Assembly: GCA_913041535.1 (NCBI GenBank)
Contig: CAJWJK010000003.1
Location: forward strand, 26,953-90,952
Reading direction: 5' to 3'
From: an uncultured Alphaproteobacteria bacterium
GTDB taxonomy: Bacteria > Pseudomonadota > Alphaproteobacteria > VGEJ01
DNA: 64,000 bases
This document shows, piece by piece, positions 8,831-17,116 of this stretch. Each line of letters opens with the position of its first letter. Within the stretch, counting starts at the first letter, position 1. A model generated the notes under the pieces. The model searched no databases, had not been told where the DNA came from, and saw nothing but the letters and a program-made list of their open reading frames with translations. The position numbers and the translations under genes are program-made.

Positions 8831-10728
8831 CTCAAGGCGCCTGCTCCGCGCCGTCTTACATGGCTAAGTAGAGCTGTCACCGCTCCTGCGGTTATCCCTG
8901 GAATTCGCGATGCTTGGCCTAAAGTTGTTGGACGCGCGTTGCTCAATTTTTCACGCACCTCGTTGGAGAGTCCTCCGATCTGATCATAATTGAGCCATGG
9001 CGGTAACGTGAGATCTTCATCTCTCCTGAAAGCTTCAATGTCGGCGGCCTGGCGGTCAATATACATTGAATAATGAGCTTCTGTTTCCAGTTGAGAGGCG
9101 ATGGAATGGGGAATGTTTTTTAGTTCTGGCCAACGCACAGAAAGTTTAGCAATTGTTGTGCCAGGTACGCATAAAAAATCGGCAGCACAATTCCGTTTTC
9201 CATCACGTAATGCTGCTAAACCAGCGGCCCGCGCATCGGTTGCGTTCGTTCTGAGTGTGGAAAGCATCTCGTGAGCGTTTGATACTGCGGCCATCTTACG
9301 GGCAAAGATACTGCTTCTTTTTGGGCTTACACACCCAATTTTCTCACCTATAGGTGTCAAACGCTTGTCGGCGTTGTCAGCTCGTAAGCTTAGGCGATAT
9401 TCTGCTCTCGAAGTAAACATTCTATATGGCTCGTCGACTCCCTTGGTAACTAGATCGTCGATCAGCACACCAATATAACCGTCGGCACGGTCCAATAATA
9501 GTGGATCGCTATCGCCCGCCGTTAGCGCTGCATTTATCCCAGCAATAAGACCTTGAGCTGCAGCTTCTTCATACCCCGTGGTGCCATTTATCTGGCCGGC
9601 AAGGTATAGACCTTTCAATCGCTTGGTTTCTAAGCTGGCAAGGAGTTCACGGGGATCAACGTGATCGTATTCGATTGCATACCCCGACTTAAGCATAATT
9701 GCATTTTCTAAGCCAGGAATGGTAGCAAGCATTGATTTTTGTATCTCTTTGGGAAGTGATGTGGAGATCCCGTTGGGGTAGACCGTATTTACATCTAAGC
9801 CTTCCGGCTCGAGAAAAATTTGATGATGGGATCTATCGGGGAAGCGCATCACTTTGTCTTCAATTGAAGGACAGTACCGGGGGCCTTGACCGATTATACG
9901 GCCTGAGTACATTGGCGCACGATTTATATTTGAGCGGATAATTTCGTGCGTCCTGCAGGTTGTTCCAGTAATATGGCAAGGGATTTGTTTTGTGGTAATT
10001 GATGAAGTTAGATAAGAGAATGGCGTCGGAGGGTTGTCGCCCAGTTGTACTTCGAGTTCATCCCAGTTGATGGTTCGGGCATCGATGCGGGGAGGGGTCC
10101 CTGTTTTTAGTCGGGCTAAACGGAAACCAACAGCTTGTAAGCTATTAGCCAGCCCGACGGCAGGTGCTTCACCAGCGCGTCCAGCGTCGGTGGTTTCCTC
10201 TCCGATGTGGATTTTCCCTCGAAGAAAGGTGCCCGTTGTGATCACAACGCATGGTGCGATAATTTGCCTTCCATCGCTTGTTTTGACGCCTCGGATTGAT
10301 CCACTATCAAAAAGCAGCTCGTCGACAGCGCTTTCAAGGATGTCCAATTTTGTCAGTTGGCCCAAAGCGTGCTGCATTTCGGCTGCATAAAGTTTTCGAT
10401 CTATCTGAGCCCGTGGACCTCGTACAGCAGGGCCTTTTCGTTGATTAAGCATTCTAAACTGTATTCCAGCTGCATCAGCGGTTAGCCCCATTAGTCCGTC
10501 TAGAGCATCCACTTCTTTTACCAAATGGCCTTTTCCAATCCCACCAATCGCTGGGTTGCAGGACATTGCACCTATTGTGCTCCAAGAATGAGTAATAAGC
10601 AGTGTGCGCGCCCCTACTCGTACTGACGCACTGGCTGCTTCACAACCAGCATGGCCACCGCCAATGATGATAACCTCGTACTTGTTGGTAGCTGATTTAG
10701 ACAGCCAGGAAGGCAAGTTATTTGCCAA
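8827..10728 (-). CDS. mnmG: tRNA uridine-5-carboxymethylaminomethyl modification enzyme MnmG (GidA)
   Basis: MnmG, an FAD protein, works with MnmE to install cmnm5 on the wobble uridine of several tRNAs. The N-terminal FAD motif is [14 protein letters not shown], followed by [24 protein letters not shown] and [16 protein letters not shown]; the C-terminal part ends in the MnmE-interacting helices. No ATG precedes the FAD motif. I choose the TTG at 10728 because GGAG lies seven bases upstream; a TTG at 10743 is also in frame. This gives 633 residues and an 11-base overlap with mnmE. Confidence 0.94.
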   Translation of the reverse strand: MANNLPSWLSKSATNKYEVIIIGGGHAGCEAASASVRVGARTLLITHSWSTIGAMSCNPAIGGIGKGHLVKEVDALDGLMGLTADAAGIQFRMLNQRKGPAVRGPRAQIDRKLYAAEMQHALGQLTKLDILESAVDELLFDSGSIRGVKTSDGRQIIAPCVVITTGTFLRGKIHIGEETTDAGRAGEAPAVGLANSLQAVGFRLARLKTGTPPRIDARTINWDELEVQLGDNPPTPFSYLTSSITTKQIPCHITGTTCRTHEIIRSNINRAPMYSGRIIGQGPRYCPSIEDKVMRFPDRSHHQIFLEPEGLDVNTVYPNGISTSLPKEIQKSMLATIPGLENAIMLKSGYAIEYDHVDPRELLASLETKRLKGLYLAGQINGTTGYEEAAAQGLIAGINAALTAGDSDPLLLDRADGYIGVLIDDLVTKGVDEPYRMFTSRAEYRLSLRADNADKRLTPIGEKIGCVSPKRSSIFARKMAAVSNAHEMLSTLRTNATDARAAGLAALRDGKRNCAADFLCVPGTTIAKLSVRWPELKNIPHSIASQLETEAHYSMYIDRQAADIEAFRRDEDLTLPPWLNYDQIGGLSNEVREKLSNARPTTLGQASRIPGITAGAVTALLSHVRRRGAGALR

Positions 10729-12037
10729 TGCACATCTCCGCAAAAACTATATCTAGTAAATCCTCCACGTCGACACTACCTGTAATACGGCCCAATGCTC
10801 GTGTCGCTAGCCGCAAATCTTCCGCCATCAACTCAATATCCACGTTGTGACACGCTCTTTCTAGCGACGCTTGGCACTCCTGAAGTGCTTGTCGATGGCG
10901 GGCATGGGTGATAACGCTTCTCTCGCCGTTAGAAAGCTGGGCGGCTGCCTCTTTCTCTATTGCGCGACTCAAAGAATCCATACCTTGTCCAGTAAGAGCA
11001 GATACTCCAAAGGCATTCTGTGCGTCTGGAATTTCTGGTTCCGAAATAAGGTCGATCTTATTAAATACGATTATTTCAGTGCCATTGCCACCCACATTAT
11101 TTGCTTCCCCGGGGCATCTAGCATCAAAAACCATCAGCTTTATATCAGCCGACTTTGCGCGCTCTAGTGCTCGACGAACGCCTTCTTCTTCCACTTCATC
11201 CAGAGAACTTCGGAGGCCAGCTGTATCTGCTACGGTTACTGGATAACCGTTTAAGTCCAACTGGACCTCTACCACATCACGAGTTGTGCCCGCGCGGGCC
11301 GACACTATGGCTGCATCGCGGCCTGTTAAGTGATTGATAATAGTAGATTTACCGACATTTGGCCGTCCTAGAATCACTATATATATGCCTTCCCTAAGGC
11401 GCTCTCCGCGTCCGCCATCGTCAAGATATTCTGTTATTTGGTTTAATAACCGCTTACAGTCCGCCCGTGATTTCTCCGTAAGTTCAACTGGGAGCTCATC
11501 TTCCACAAAGTCAATCTCTGCTTCCAGGCGTCCGAGGGCTCGTAGTAAACAGGTTTTCCATTGCTCGCATTGGGCACCAAATTCGCCGCTAAGTTGTCTA
11601 AGAGCCTGTCGGCGCTGTGCGGCGGTTTCCGCGTTAATGAGATCGTTCAAGCCTTCTGCTTGAGTAAGATCAATTTTTCCATTTTGGAATCGGCGTTTGG
11701 TAAATTCGCCCGGATAAGCGGCACGCAGACCCGATTGTGATTCCAGCGCGCCGATAACACCAGCGACGACTGCAGCGCCACCGTGAAGATGGAGTTCAAC
11801 CACTTCCTCGCCGCTATAACTTGTTGGAGCGGGAAACCATAGAACTAACGCTTTGTCCAGGTGCTCTTTTGCGTTTGCTGTGCGGAGATCAACAAGTTTT
11901 GCACGATGTGCAACAGGTTGACCGCAACCCAGTAGTTTGACCGCATCCAATGCTTTCGGTCCTGACAAGCGTAATACGGCGATCCCAGCACGCCCGCGCC
12001 CGCTCGCAAGAGCAAAAATTGTGTCTGAGTTGGTCAG
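10718..12037 (-). CDS. mnmE: tRNA modification GTPase MnmE (TrmE), probable CTG start
   Basis: MnmE is the GTPase partner of MnmG in wobble-uridine modification. The frame reads [23 protein letters not shown] at the N-terminus (formyl-THF-binding domain), [16 protein letters not shown] in the G domain, and ends in the conserved CIGK. No ATG, GTG or TTG lies before DTIFALASG; after an upstream in-frame stop the only plausible initiator is the CTG at 12037, giving [13 protein letters not shown] and 439 residues, normal for the family. That CTG overlaps the ferredoxin stop by four bases (CTGA), exactly where a coupled ATGA would be expected. The first usual start codon, TTG at 11968, would delete conserved sequence. 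Confidence 0.92.
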   Translation of the reverse strand: MTNSDTIFALASGRGRAGIAVLRLSGPKALDAVKLLGCGQPVAHRAKLVDLRTANAKEHLDKALVLWFPAPTSYSGEEVVELHLHGGAAVVAGVIGALESQSGLRAAYPGEFTKRRFQNGKIDLTQAEGLNDLINAETAAQRRQALRQLSGEFGAQCEQWKTCLLRALGRLEAEIDFVEDELPVELTEKSRADCKRLLNQITEYLDDGGRGERLREGIYIVILGRPNVGKSTIINHLTGRDAAIVSARAGTTRDVVEVQLDLNGYPVTVADTAGLRSSLDEVEEEGVRRALERAKSADIKLMVFDARCPGEANNVGGNGTEIIVFNKIDLISEPEIPDAQNAFGVSALTGQGMDSLSRAIEKEAAAQLSNGERSVITHARHRQALQECQASLERACHNVDIELMAEDLRLATRALGRITGSVDVEDLLDIVFAEMCIGK

Positions 12038-12396
12038 GGTAGATCAGGCTCAGTTTGATCGGGTTTCAACTGAAGGCGCTCCACTCTGCGATTACCAATT
12101 ACATCTGTTTCAAGAATTTCATCAAGATCGGCTTTAGTGCGATAGGTGTACCACACACCTTTCGGATAGATGACAAGAGTTGGTCCCAATTCGCACCGAT
12201 CGAGGCACATCGACGCATTTATACGAACGTCGTCAAGTCCCAAAGCTTTGATCTTAGCTTTCAAATAGTTTCGCAATGGTTCTGAGCCTCTAGCTTTACA
12301 GCAGCCACGTGGATGGCCTGAGGGACGTTCGTTTATGCACATGAATACATGACATCCGTAATACAGTTGCCGTTCAGGTTCAGGGCGGTCTTTCAT
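12034..12396 (-). CDS. Thioredoxin-like [2Fe-2S] ferredoxin family protein
   Basis: A 120-residue protein of the thioredoxin-like [2Fe-2S] ferredoxin family (related to NuoE and to Shethna-type ferredoxins). Cluster cysteines are seen in YYGCHVFMC near the N-terminus and in MCLDRCELGP in the second half. The function is electron transfer, but the partner is unknown. It is the first gene of the mnmE-parB run and has 456 bases of non-coding DNA upstream, so the operon promoter is probably there. Its stop overlaps the unusual mnmE start. Confidence 0.85.
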   Translation of the reverse strand: MKDRPEPERQLYYGCHVFMCINERPSGHPRGCCKARGSEPLRNYLKAKIKALGLDDVRINASMCLDRCELGPTLVIYPKGVWYTYRTKADLDEILETDVIGNRRVERLQLKPDQTEPDLP

Positions 12397-12852
12397 TCAC
12401 TTTCCATTTTCCAAATTACTATGTTTAAAAACACACTCACTCCTGTATACACAATCAAATGAAGGCTCGCGTTGTGAAAACAAAGCATTGATTACCTTTA
12501 GTGCTTCGATGCGGTGTCATCAACCTATGGTCAGTCATACATATATGCAATTCGCTCGATCATACAACGGTTCTTTCTCTCACGCAGCGAGGAAAGAAGT
12601 TAGCTGATGAGCGACAATGGGACCGATAACTGGGGGGCGGCCATGCTAACCAAAACAAACTCCTAGGCAATGGGCGGTAAAAGGAACCTCTGCCTCCGCT
12701 ATACGTAGTTTGTGGAGACCAGTGTCACTATTGGAAGAAAATAGTAGCACATTTTTATGCATGAATAACTTATTCAGCTCTGACATAAGAGGTAGGGTAA
12801 GGTTACTTATAGTGGTTCGGTGACGTTACACGGGTAACGATTCGGGGTTGAT
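12397..12852. other. 456-base gene-free spacer before the ferredoxin-mnmE-par operon
   Basis: No credible gene. It should hold the operon promoter (minus) and the ogt promoter (plus). It contains GTATACACA (12445-12453), one mismatch from the DnaA box TTATNCACA; a full match, TTATGCACA, lies just inside the ferredoxin gene (12333-12341). A 6-bp hairpin with a four-base loop, CGTTAC/GTAACG, sits at 12824-12839, just before the ogt ribosome site. A 19-codon ORF starting near 12607 is not convincing. This is one of two places I would test for the replication origin. Confidence 0.5.
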
Positions 12853-13320
12853 ATGGGGTATGTTTCGTTAAGAACATTAATCGGCGACCTAACGCTATTT
12901 GACGAAGCTAGAGAAATTGTTTCGCTTGAGTGGGGATGGGTTCCAGCGAGACAACCGACGCCACTTCTACTAGATGCAGTAGAGGTTATTAGGGAATATT
13001 TCGCTAGCGGTAGAATTAGTAAGAGTGTCCCATTACGACCGAAAGGCACCGAATTTCAACTTCGTGTTTGGGCTGCGATAGAGAAAGTTCCATCGGGCCG
13101 AACCGTGACATATACGGACGTTGCTCGTGACATTCATAGTGGACCCAGGGCGGTAGCACGAGCCTGTTCGCGAAATCCTATTCCTATTCTGATACCGTGT
13201 CATAGAGTAGTTGGCATCGAAGATCTTGGTGGATACTCAGGGGAAGGAGGGTGTGAAACAAAACGTACTCTCCTTGACTTAGAGGGCGTCTATACGGGGA
13301 AGAACTCTAAAGATTCTTAG
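12853..13320 (+). CDS. ogt: Methylated-DNA--[protein]-cysteine S-methyltransferase
   Basis: A suicide DNA-repair protein that removes O6-methyl from guanine by transfer to a cysteine. The 155 residues contain the active-site motif IPCHRVVG with Cys 116, preceded by the DNA-binding helix-turn-helix region VPSGRTVTYTDVA and GPRAVARAC. There is no Ada regulatory domain, so Ogt/MGMT is the best name. The ATG at 12853 follows GGGG at a good distance. It stands alone, between two gene-free stretches. Confidence 0.93.
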   Translation: MGYVSLRTLIGDLTLFDEAREIVSLEWGWVPARQPTPLLLDAVEVIREYFASGRISKSVPLRPKGTEFQLRVWAAIEKVPSGRTVTYTDVARDIHSGPRAVARACSRNPIPILIPCHRVVGIEDLGGYSGEGGCETKRTLLDLEGVYTGKNSKDS

Positions 13321-13814
13321 TGAGAGACATGACTGCTCCATGTTAATCCAAAACTCAGCCCTTCCTGAGGCGTTGTGAACTGCACGGTAACCTGAAATCG
13401 TGGGCTTAATTCTTGGCAATAGTGTGCGCATTCATGGACCAACTTAGATTAGGGCTTCCGTCTAATCCTCTAATGTTCTCGCATGCTCCTTTAAAGTGCC
13501 GCATTGGCATGGATTAAGGGCGCTTTAGCTATACGGCACGCAGACGTAGGTCCGCAACCATCGATTCCGATGGTTATCATTGCACAAGAAGGGTGAGTTT
13601 AGGGGTCCGCCATAATTTCCGCCATCGTAGATGCTCAAAGACCGTATTTCGGGTTATTTGCACTATCCCAAGCTGCTAAGACCTCTAACGACATCTTGAG
13701 ATGCAGTATATCTCTCTCGCAACAATAGGGGCCAAATTAGCCTTTGACGCCCCACTGAATATGGGATCGTCATTAAAAGGATGTATCAGCGTGTAACCAT
13801 AGAAAATAACGGTC
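13321..13814. other. 494-base gene-free stretch between ogt and groES
   Basis: No ORF resembling a known protein, and no trace of groEL, which usually follows groES here. Two secondary-structure candidates stand out. One is GATTAG/CTAATC closing a short loop near 13447-13468. The other is GTGCCG paired with CGGCAC across about 30 bases (13496-13540), with a small AAG/CTT hairpin inside. This could be an uncharacterised RNA gene, a decayed gene or simple spacer; I cannot tell which. Confidence 0.45.
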
Positions 13815-14135
13815 CTATGCTGCCTTTCCTTTAGCTTTTCGACCGCCGGATGCGATTACAGCGAGAATATCCGATTCTTTAACTATAACTAATTCTTCAC
13901 TTTTAATAGTGACGTCTGTACCAGAGAATTTTCCGAATAGGACCTTATCGCCTGCTTTTACTTCTAACGAGACAATGTTTCCATCGTTGTCACGTGAACC
14001 AGGTCCAGCGCTTACTACTTCACCCTGCATTGGCTTTTCTTGAGCTGTATCGGGAATAATAATGCCGCCAGAACTTCGTTCATCCGATTCTAATCGTCTA
14101 ATAAGCACGCGATCGTGCAATGGTTTGAATTTCAT
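13815..14135 (-). CDS. groES: Co-chaperonin GroES
   Basis: GroES caps the GroEL folding chamber. The 106 residues match the family from start to finish: [14 protein letters not shown], then the mobile loop [26 protein letters not shown], then [14 protein letters not shown]. The C-terminus has an extra basic tail ([10 protein letters not shown]) beyond the usual 95-97 residues. A CIRCE operator lies 47 bases upstream, pointing to HrcA repression. Unusually, groEL does not follow: the next 494 bases are gene-free and the next gene is on the other strand. Confidence 0.96.
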   Translation of the reverse strand: MKFKPLHDRVLIRRLESDERSSGGIIIPDTAQEKPMQGEVVSAGPGSRDNDGNIVSLEVKAGDKVLFGKFSGTDVTIKSEELVIVKESDILAVIASGGRKAKGKAA

Positions 14136-14181
14136 TTGATTTCTACCCCTTTACTATAATACTTAATACCAGTTGGCAGAT

Positions 14182-14208
14182 TTGGCACTCATTAATGTGG
14201 AGTGCCAA
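14182..14208 (-). promoter_or_regulatory. CIRCE element (HrcA operator) upstream of groES
   Basis: TTGGCACTC, nine bases, GAGTGCCAA: a perfect inverted repeat that differs from the consensus TTAGCACTC-N9-GAGTGCTAA only by a paired A/G and T/C change. Location and spacing before groES are as expected for HrcA control. Confidence 0.93.
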
Positions 14209-14317
14209 AGCTGCATGAACACCATTTAACAATCATGGGCGCGTCGTCAACCCCCACTTTCAGAAAAGTGAGAGACCAAGAATAAGTCTATTATACAAAT
14301 AGCTCAATTGCTCGTAG

Positions 14318-16168
14318 TCAATCGGGATTGTCGTGGTTCGATTGTTGCCACCAAGTTTCTATAACGTAACCGTAGAGAGGGGTGACCTTTGGTCGTGCTA
14401 GATTAGCCCAATACGCAACTCTATCCTCGTTATAGTGATAAAGAGGTATAACGTAGTGGCCCCAGAGTAAAACACGGTCCATGGCCTGAATTGTGGCTAC
14501 AAACCTGTCTGGGTCACGTGTTTCGGTAATGCTATGGATTAAATGATCAACCACGGGATCACTCACACCCGGATAATTGCGGGTAGCTTCCTGATTAGCG
14601 GCAGTGGTGCTCCAATAGAATGCCTGTTCATTACCAGGCGATAAAGACATGCCCCAATGATTAAATATCATATCGAAGTCATAAGTATTCCGCCGATACT
14701 GATATTGGGCTGTATCAACTGTCCGAATTCTTGCCTTAATACCCAGTCGTTTTAGATTTCTAGAGAAAGATAAAGCAATTTTCTCATTCTCTGGTTGCAC
14801 TAGCAGAATTTCAAAAGCCATTGGCAACTTATCAGCAACACGTATGAGTGTGCCATTGCGAACATTCCAACCAGATTCGTAAAGTATTTCTTGCGCGGCT
14901 TTAAGGTTCGCCCGAATGCCACCCGCAACTTTTGGTGGAGAGTATGGCATACGGAAAACTTCACCGGGCAGTTGCATCTTGTATGGCTCAAGAAGCGCTA
15001 GTTCTAGACCATTTGGTGTGCCGTGGGATGCCAAGTCTGAATTATCCCAAATACTTTTTGTGCGCACGTAGGCATTATAAAAAAACATCTTGTTAATTTG
15101 ATCAAAGTCAAAAGCTAAGGACAGCGCCCGTCGTACTGAGCGGTCTCTGAAGATTTCTCGGCGTGTGTTGAATACAAGACCCAGCATGCCTGAAGGCCTA
15201 CCGTGCCCCAATTCTTCAAGCCTAACTTTACCATTCGCTACAGCGGGAAAATTGTAATCGTTAGCCCATCTTGCTGCGGAATATTCTTGACGAAAGTTAT
15301 ATTCTTGGGCTCGAAACGCCTCCATCATGACGTTTGCGTCTCGATAGTAGTCAAAGCGTATACGATCAAAATTATTTTGGCCTAAATTAATTGGTAAAGC
15401 AGCTCCCCAATAATCTGGGTCACGATCATAAATAATCGCCCGACCCGCATCTACGTGCCCTATTCGATAGGGTCCGCTACCTAAAGGGGGATTTAGAGTA
15501 GTGCTATCGAATTTGCGTGTTTTATAATGGTATTCCGAAAGGATTGGCATTAATCCTATGATTAATGGCAGTTCGCGATCAGGATTGCGGTGATCAAAAG
15601 AGAATCGAATTGTTCGACTTCCTGTAACATCGACACTAGTTACTTGTCGGTAGTAAAGCCGATGATTCGGTTTGCCATAAGTTTTCAGGGTATTCCAGGA
15701 AAAAATTACATCATTAACAGTAATAGGGCGCCCATCATGAAAGCGCGCCTCAGGGCGGATTGTAAAAGCAATTGATGATCGGTCATCAGGCACTTCAATG
15801 TTTTTCGCTATTAGCCCATATAGTGAGAATGGCTCATCCGAAGTCCGCTTTAAAAGTGACTCGAACATTAAATTCCTGCCATGTGCGGGGACTCCTTTTA
15901 TGATAAATGGGTTTAAACTATCGAAGGTACCCGATGCAGCTCGCCGCAATTCCCCTCCTTTTGGAGCTCGAGGGTTGACATATTCGAGATGTGGGAATTT
16001 TGCGTCGTATTTTAGTTCACCATGCATCGCAATACCGTGCTGGTGTGTTGTCTTCCGTTCAGCCGATAAACTGTTCGGTGCAGCTCCCAAACTTAAGGCA
16101 ATGGTTAGGGCAATTGTTGCCGCAAGAAGACTCAGTTCAAAAATTCTAACATTTAGGGGATGACCCAT
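14318..16168 (-). CDS. YejA-like ABC transporter substrate-binding protein (family 5)
   Basis: A 616-residue periplasmic solute-binding protein of the oligopeptide/dipeptide family. The N-terminus has a hydrophobic signal segment (about residues 8-35). HGIAMHGELKYDAKFPHLEYVNPRAPKGGELRRA is the signature of the YejA branch. ARFHDGRPITVNDVIFSWNTL and GSGPYRIGHVDAGRAIIYDRDPDYWG are general family 5 motifs. The ligand is probably peptides or small antibiotics, by family only. No yejB, yejE or yejF permease or ATPase gene is adjacent. Its start codon lies back to back with that of the nucleoside hydrolase, leaving no spacer for promoters. Confidence 0.9.
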   Translation of the reverse strand: MGHPLNVRIFELSLLAATIALTIALSLGAAPNSLSAERKTTHQHGIAMHGELKYDAKFPHLEYVNPRAPKGGELRRAASGTFDSLNPFIIKGVPAHGRNLMFESLLKRTSDEPFSLYGLIAKNIEVPDDRSSIAFTIRPEARFHDGRPITVNDVIFSWNTLKTYGKPNHRLYYRQVTSVDVTGSRTIRFSFDHRNPDRELPLIIGLMPILSEYHYKTRKFDSTTLNPPLGSGPYRIGHVDAGRAIIYDRDPDYWGAALPINLGQNNFDRIRFDYYRDANVMMEAFRAQEYNFRQEYSAARWANDYNFPAVANGKVRLEELGHGRPSGMLGLVFNTRREIFRDRSVRRALSLAFDFDQINKMFFYNAYVRTKSIWDNSDLASHGTPNGLELALLEPYKMQLPGEVFRMPYSPPKVAGGIRANLKAAQEILYESGWNVRNGTLIRVADKLPMAFEILLVQPENEKIALSFSRNLKRLGIKARIRTVDTAQYQYRRNTYDFDMIFNHWGMSLSPGNEQAFYWSTTAANQEATRNYPGVSDPVVDHLIHSITETRDPDRFVATIQAMDRVLLWGHYVIPLYHYNEDRVAYWANLARPKVTPLYGYVIETWWQQSNHDNPD

Positions 16169-17116
16169 ATGTCAACTATACCCATAATTATTGATTGTGA
16201 CCCTGGTCAAGATGATGCTGTTATGCTCCTGTTGGCTCTGGCATCGCCGAAAGAACTGAAAATTTGTGGCATCAGTACGGTTGCGGGTAATGTGCCGCTT
16301 GAGCTCACCCAACGCAATGCTCGGATTATCTGCGAACTTGCAGGACGTAGTGATGTCTCAGTGTATGCTGGCTGCAAGCGCCCACTGGTGCGGCCACCAA
16401 TAACCGCGGAAAACGTTCACGGGCATACTGGAATAGATGGGTTTAATGTATTTGAGCCCACGGCCCCTCTTGAAGAATTACATGGTGTGGATTTTATCAT
16501 CGACACTTTGATGGCATCTGCTGATGGGGAGATTACACTAGTGCTAACAGGGCCTCACACAAATGTAGCTGTTGCCATGGTAAAGGAGCCAGGAATTATA
16601 CCAAAAATTGCCAAAATTGTACTTATGGGAGGTGCATTCCGCGAAAAAGGAAATACTCAACCTTCAGCAGAGTTCAATATTTTGGCTGATCCACATTCGG
16701 CACACATTGTATTTGGTTCAGGGTGTCACATTGTCGCTATTGGTCTTGACGTTACAAATAAGACAGTAGCGACACCAGAACGAATGAGAACGATTGAACG
16801 CATTCCAGGTAAGATAGGCCAGGCTGTTCACGATATGCTGACATTTTATGATCGCAAGAATCCAGAAAAATATGGCAGTTTTGGTAGCCCTCTCCATGAT
16901 CCGTGTACAGTTGCTTATCTTCTGAAACCGGAGCTGTTTGCTAGTAAATTGGTAAATGTGGAAATAGAGATACAGTCAGAATTAACCATGGGCGAAACAG
17001 TGGTTGACTTCTGGGGGGTTACAGGTCGTCGGCCTAATGTTCATTGGGCACACCAAATAGACCATGATCAGTTTTACTCGCTCTTGTTAAATCGTATAGC
17101 GCGACTTCCTGGTTGA
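16169..17116 (+). CDS. Inosine-uridine preferring nucleoside hydrolase family protein
   Basis: A cytoplasmic N-ribohydrolase that splits nucleosides into base and ribose. The calcium-binding DxDxxxDD motif appears as DCDPGQDDA at the N-terminus. VLTGPHTNVA, MGGAFREKGNTQPSAEFNI and ADPHSA are also characteristic. I take the ATG at 16169 because AGGGG lies nine bases upstream; the ATG three codons earlier (16160) has no spaced ribosome site. Length is 315 residues. The stop directly abuts the stop of the convergent amidase (TGATCA shared). Substrate preference cannot be read from the sequence. Confidence 0.93.
   Translation: MSTIPIIIDCDPGQDDAVMLLLALASPKELKICGISTVAGNVPLELTQRNARIICELAGRSDVSVYAGCKRPLVRPPITAENVHGHTGIDGFNVFEPTAPLEELHGVDFIIDTLMASADGEITLVLTGPHTNVAVAMVKEPGIIPKIAKIVLMGGAFREKGNTQPSAEFNILADPHSAHIVFGSGCHIVAIGLDVTNKTVATPERMRTIERIPGKIGQAVHDMLTFYDRKNPEKYGSFGSPLHDPCTVAYLLKPELFASKLVNVEIEIQSELTMGETVVDFWGVTGRRPNVHWAHQIDHDQFYSLLLNRIARLPG

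Noticed and set aside
12607-12666. A 19-codon ORF (MSDNGTDNWGAAMLTKTNS) in the gap before ogt, considered as a tmRNA tag or small gene
   Set aside because: The peptide does not end in the Ala-rich tag typical of tmRNA and no tRNA-like acceptor was found around it.
13985-14000. CACGTG-centred sequence in groES as a second parS
   Set aside because: Only the core matches; the flanks differ at several positions, as they do for similar cores near 826 and 61073.
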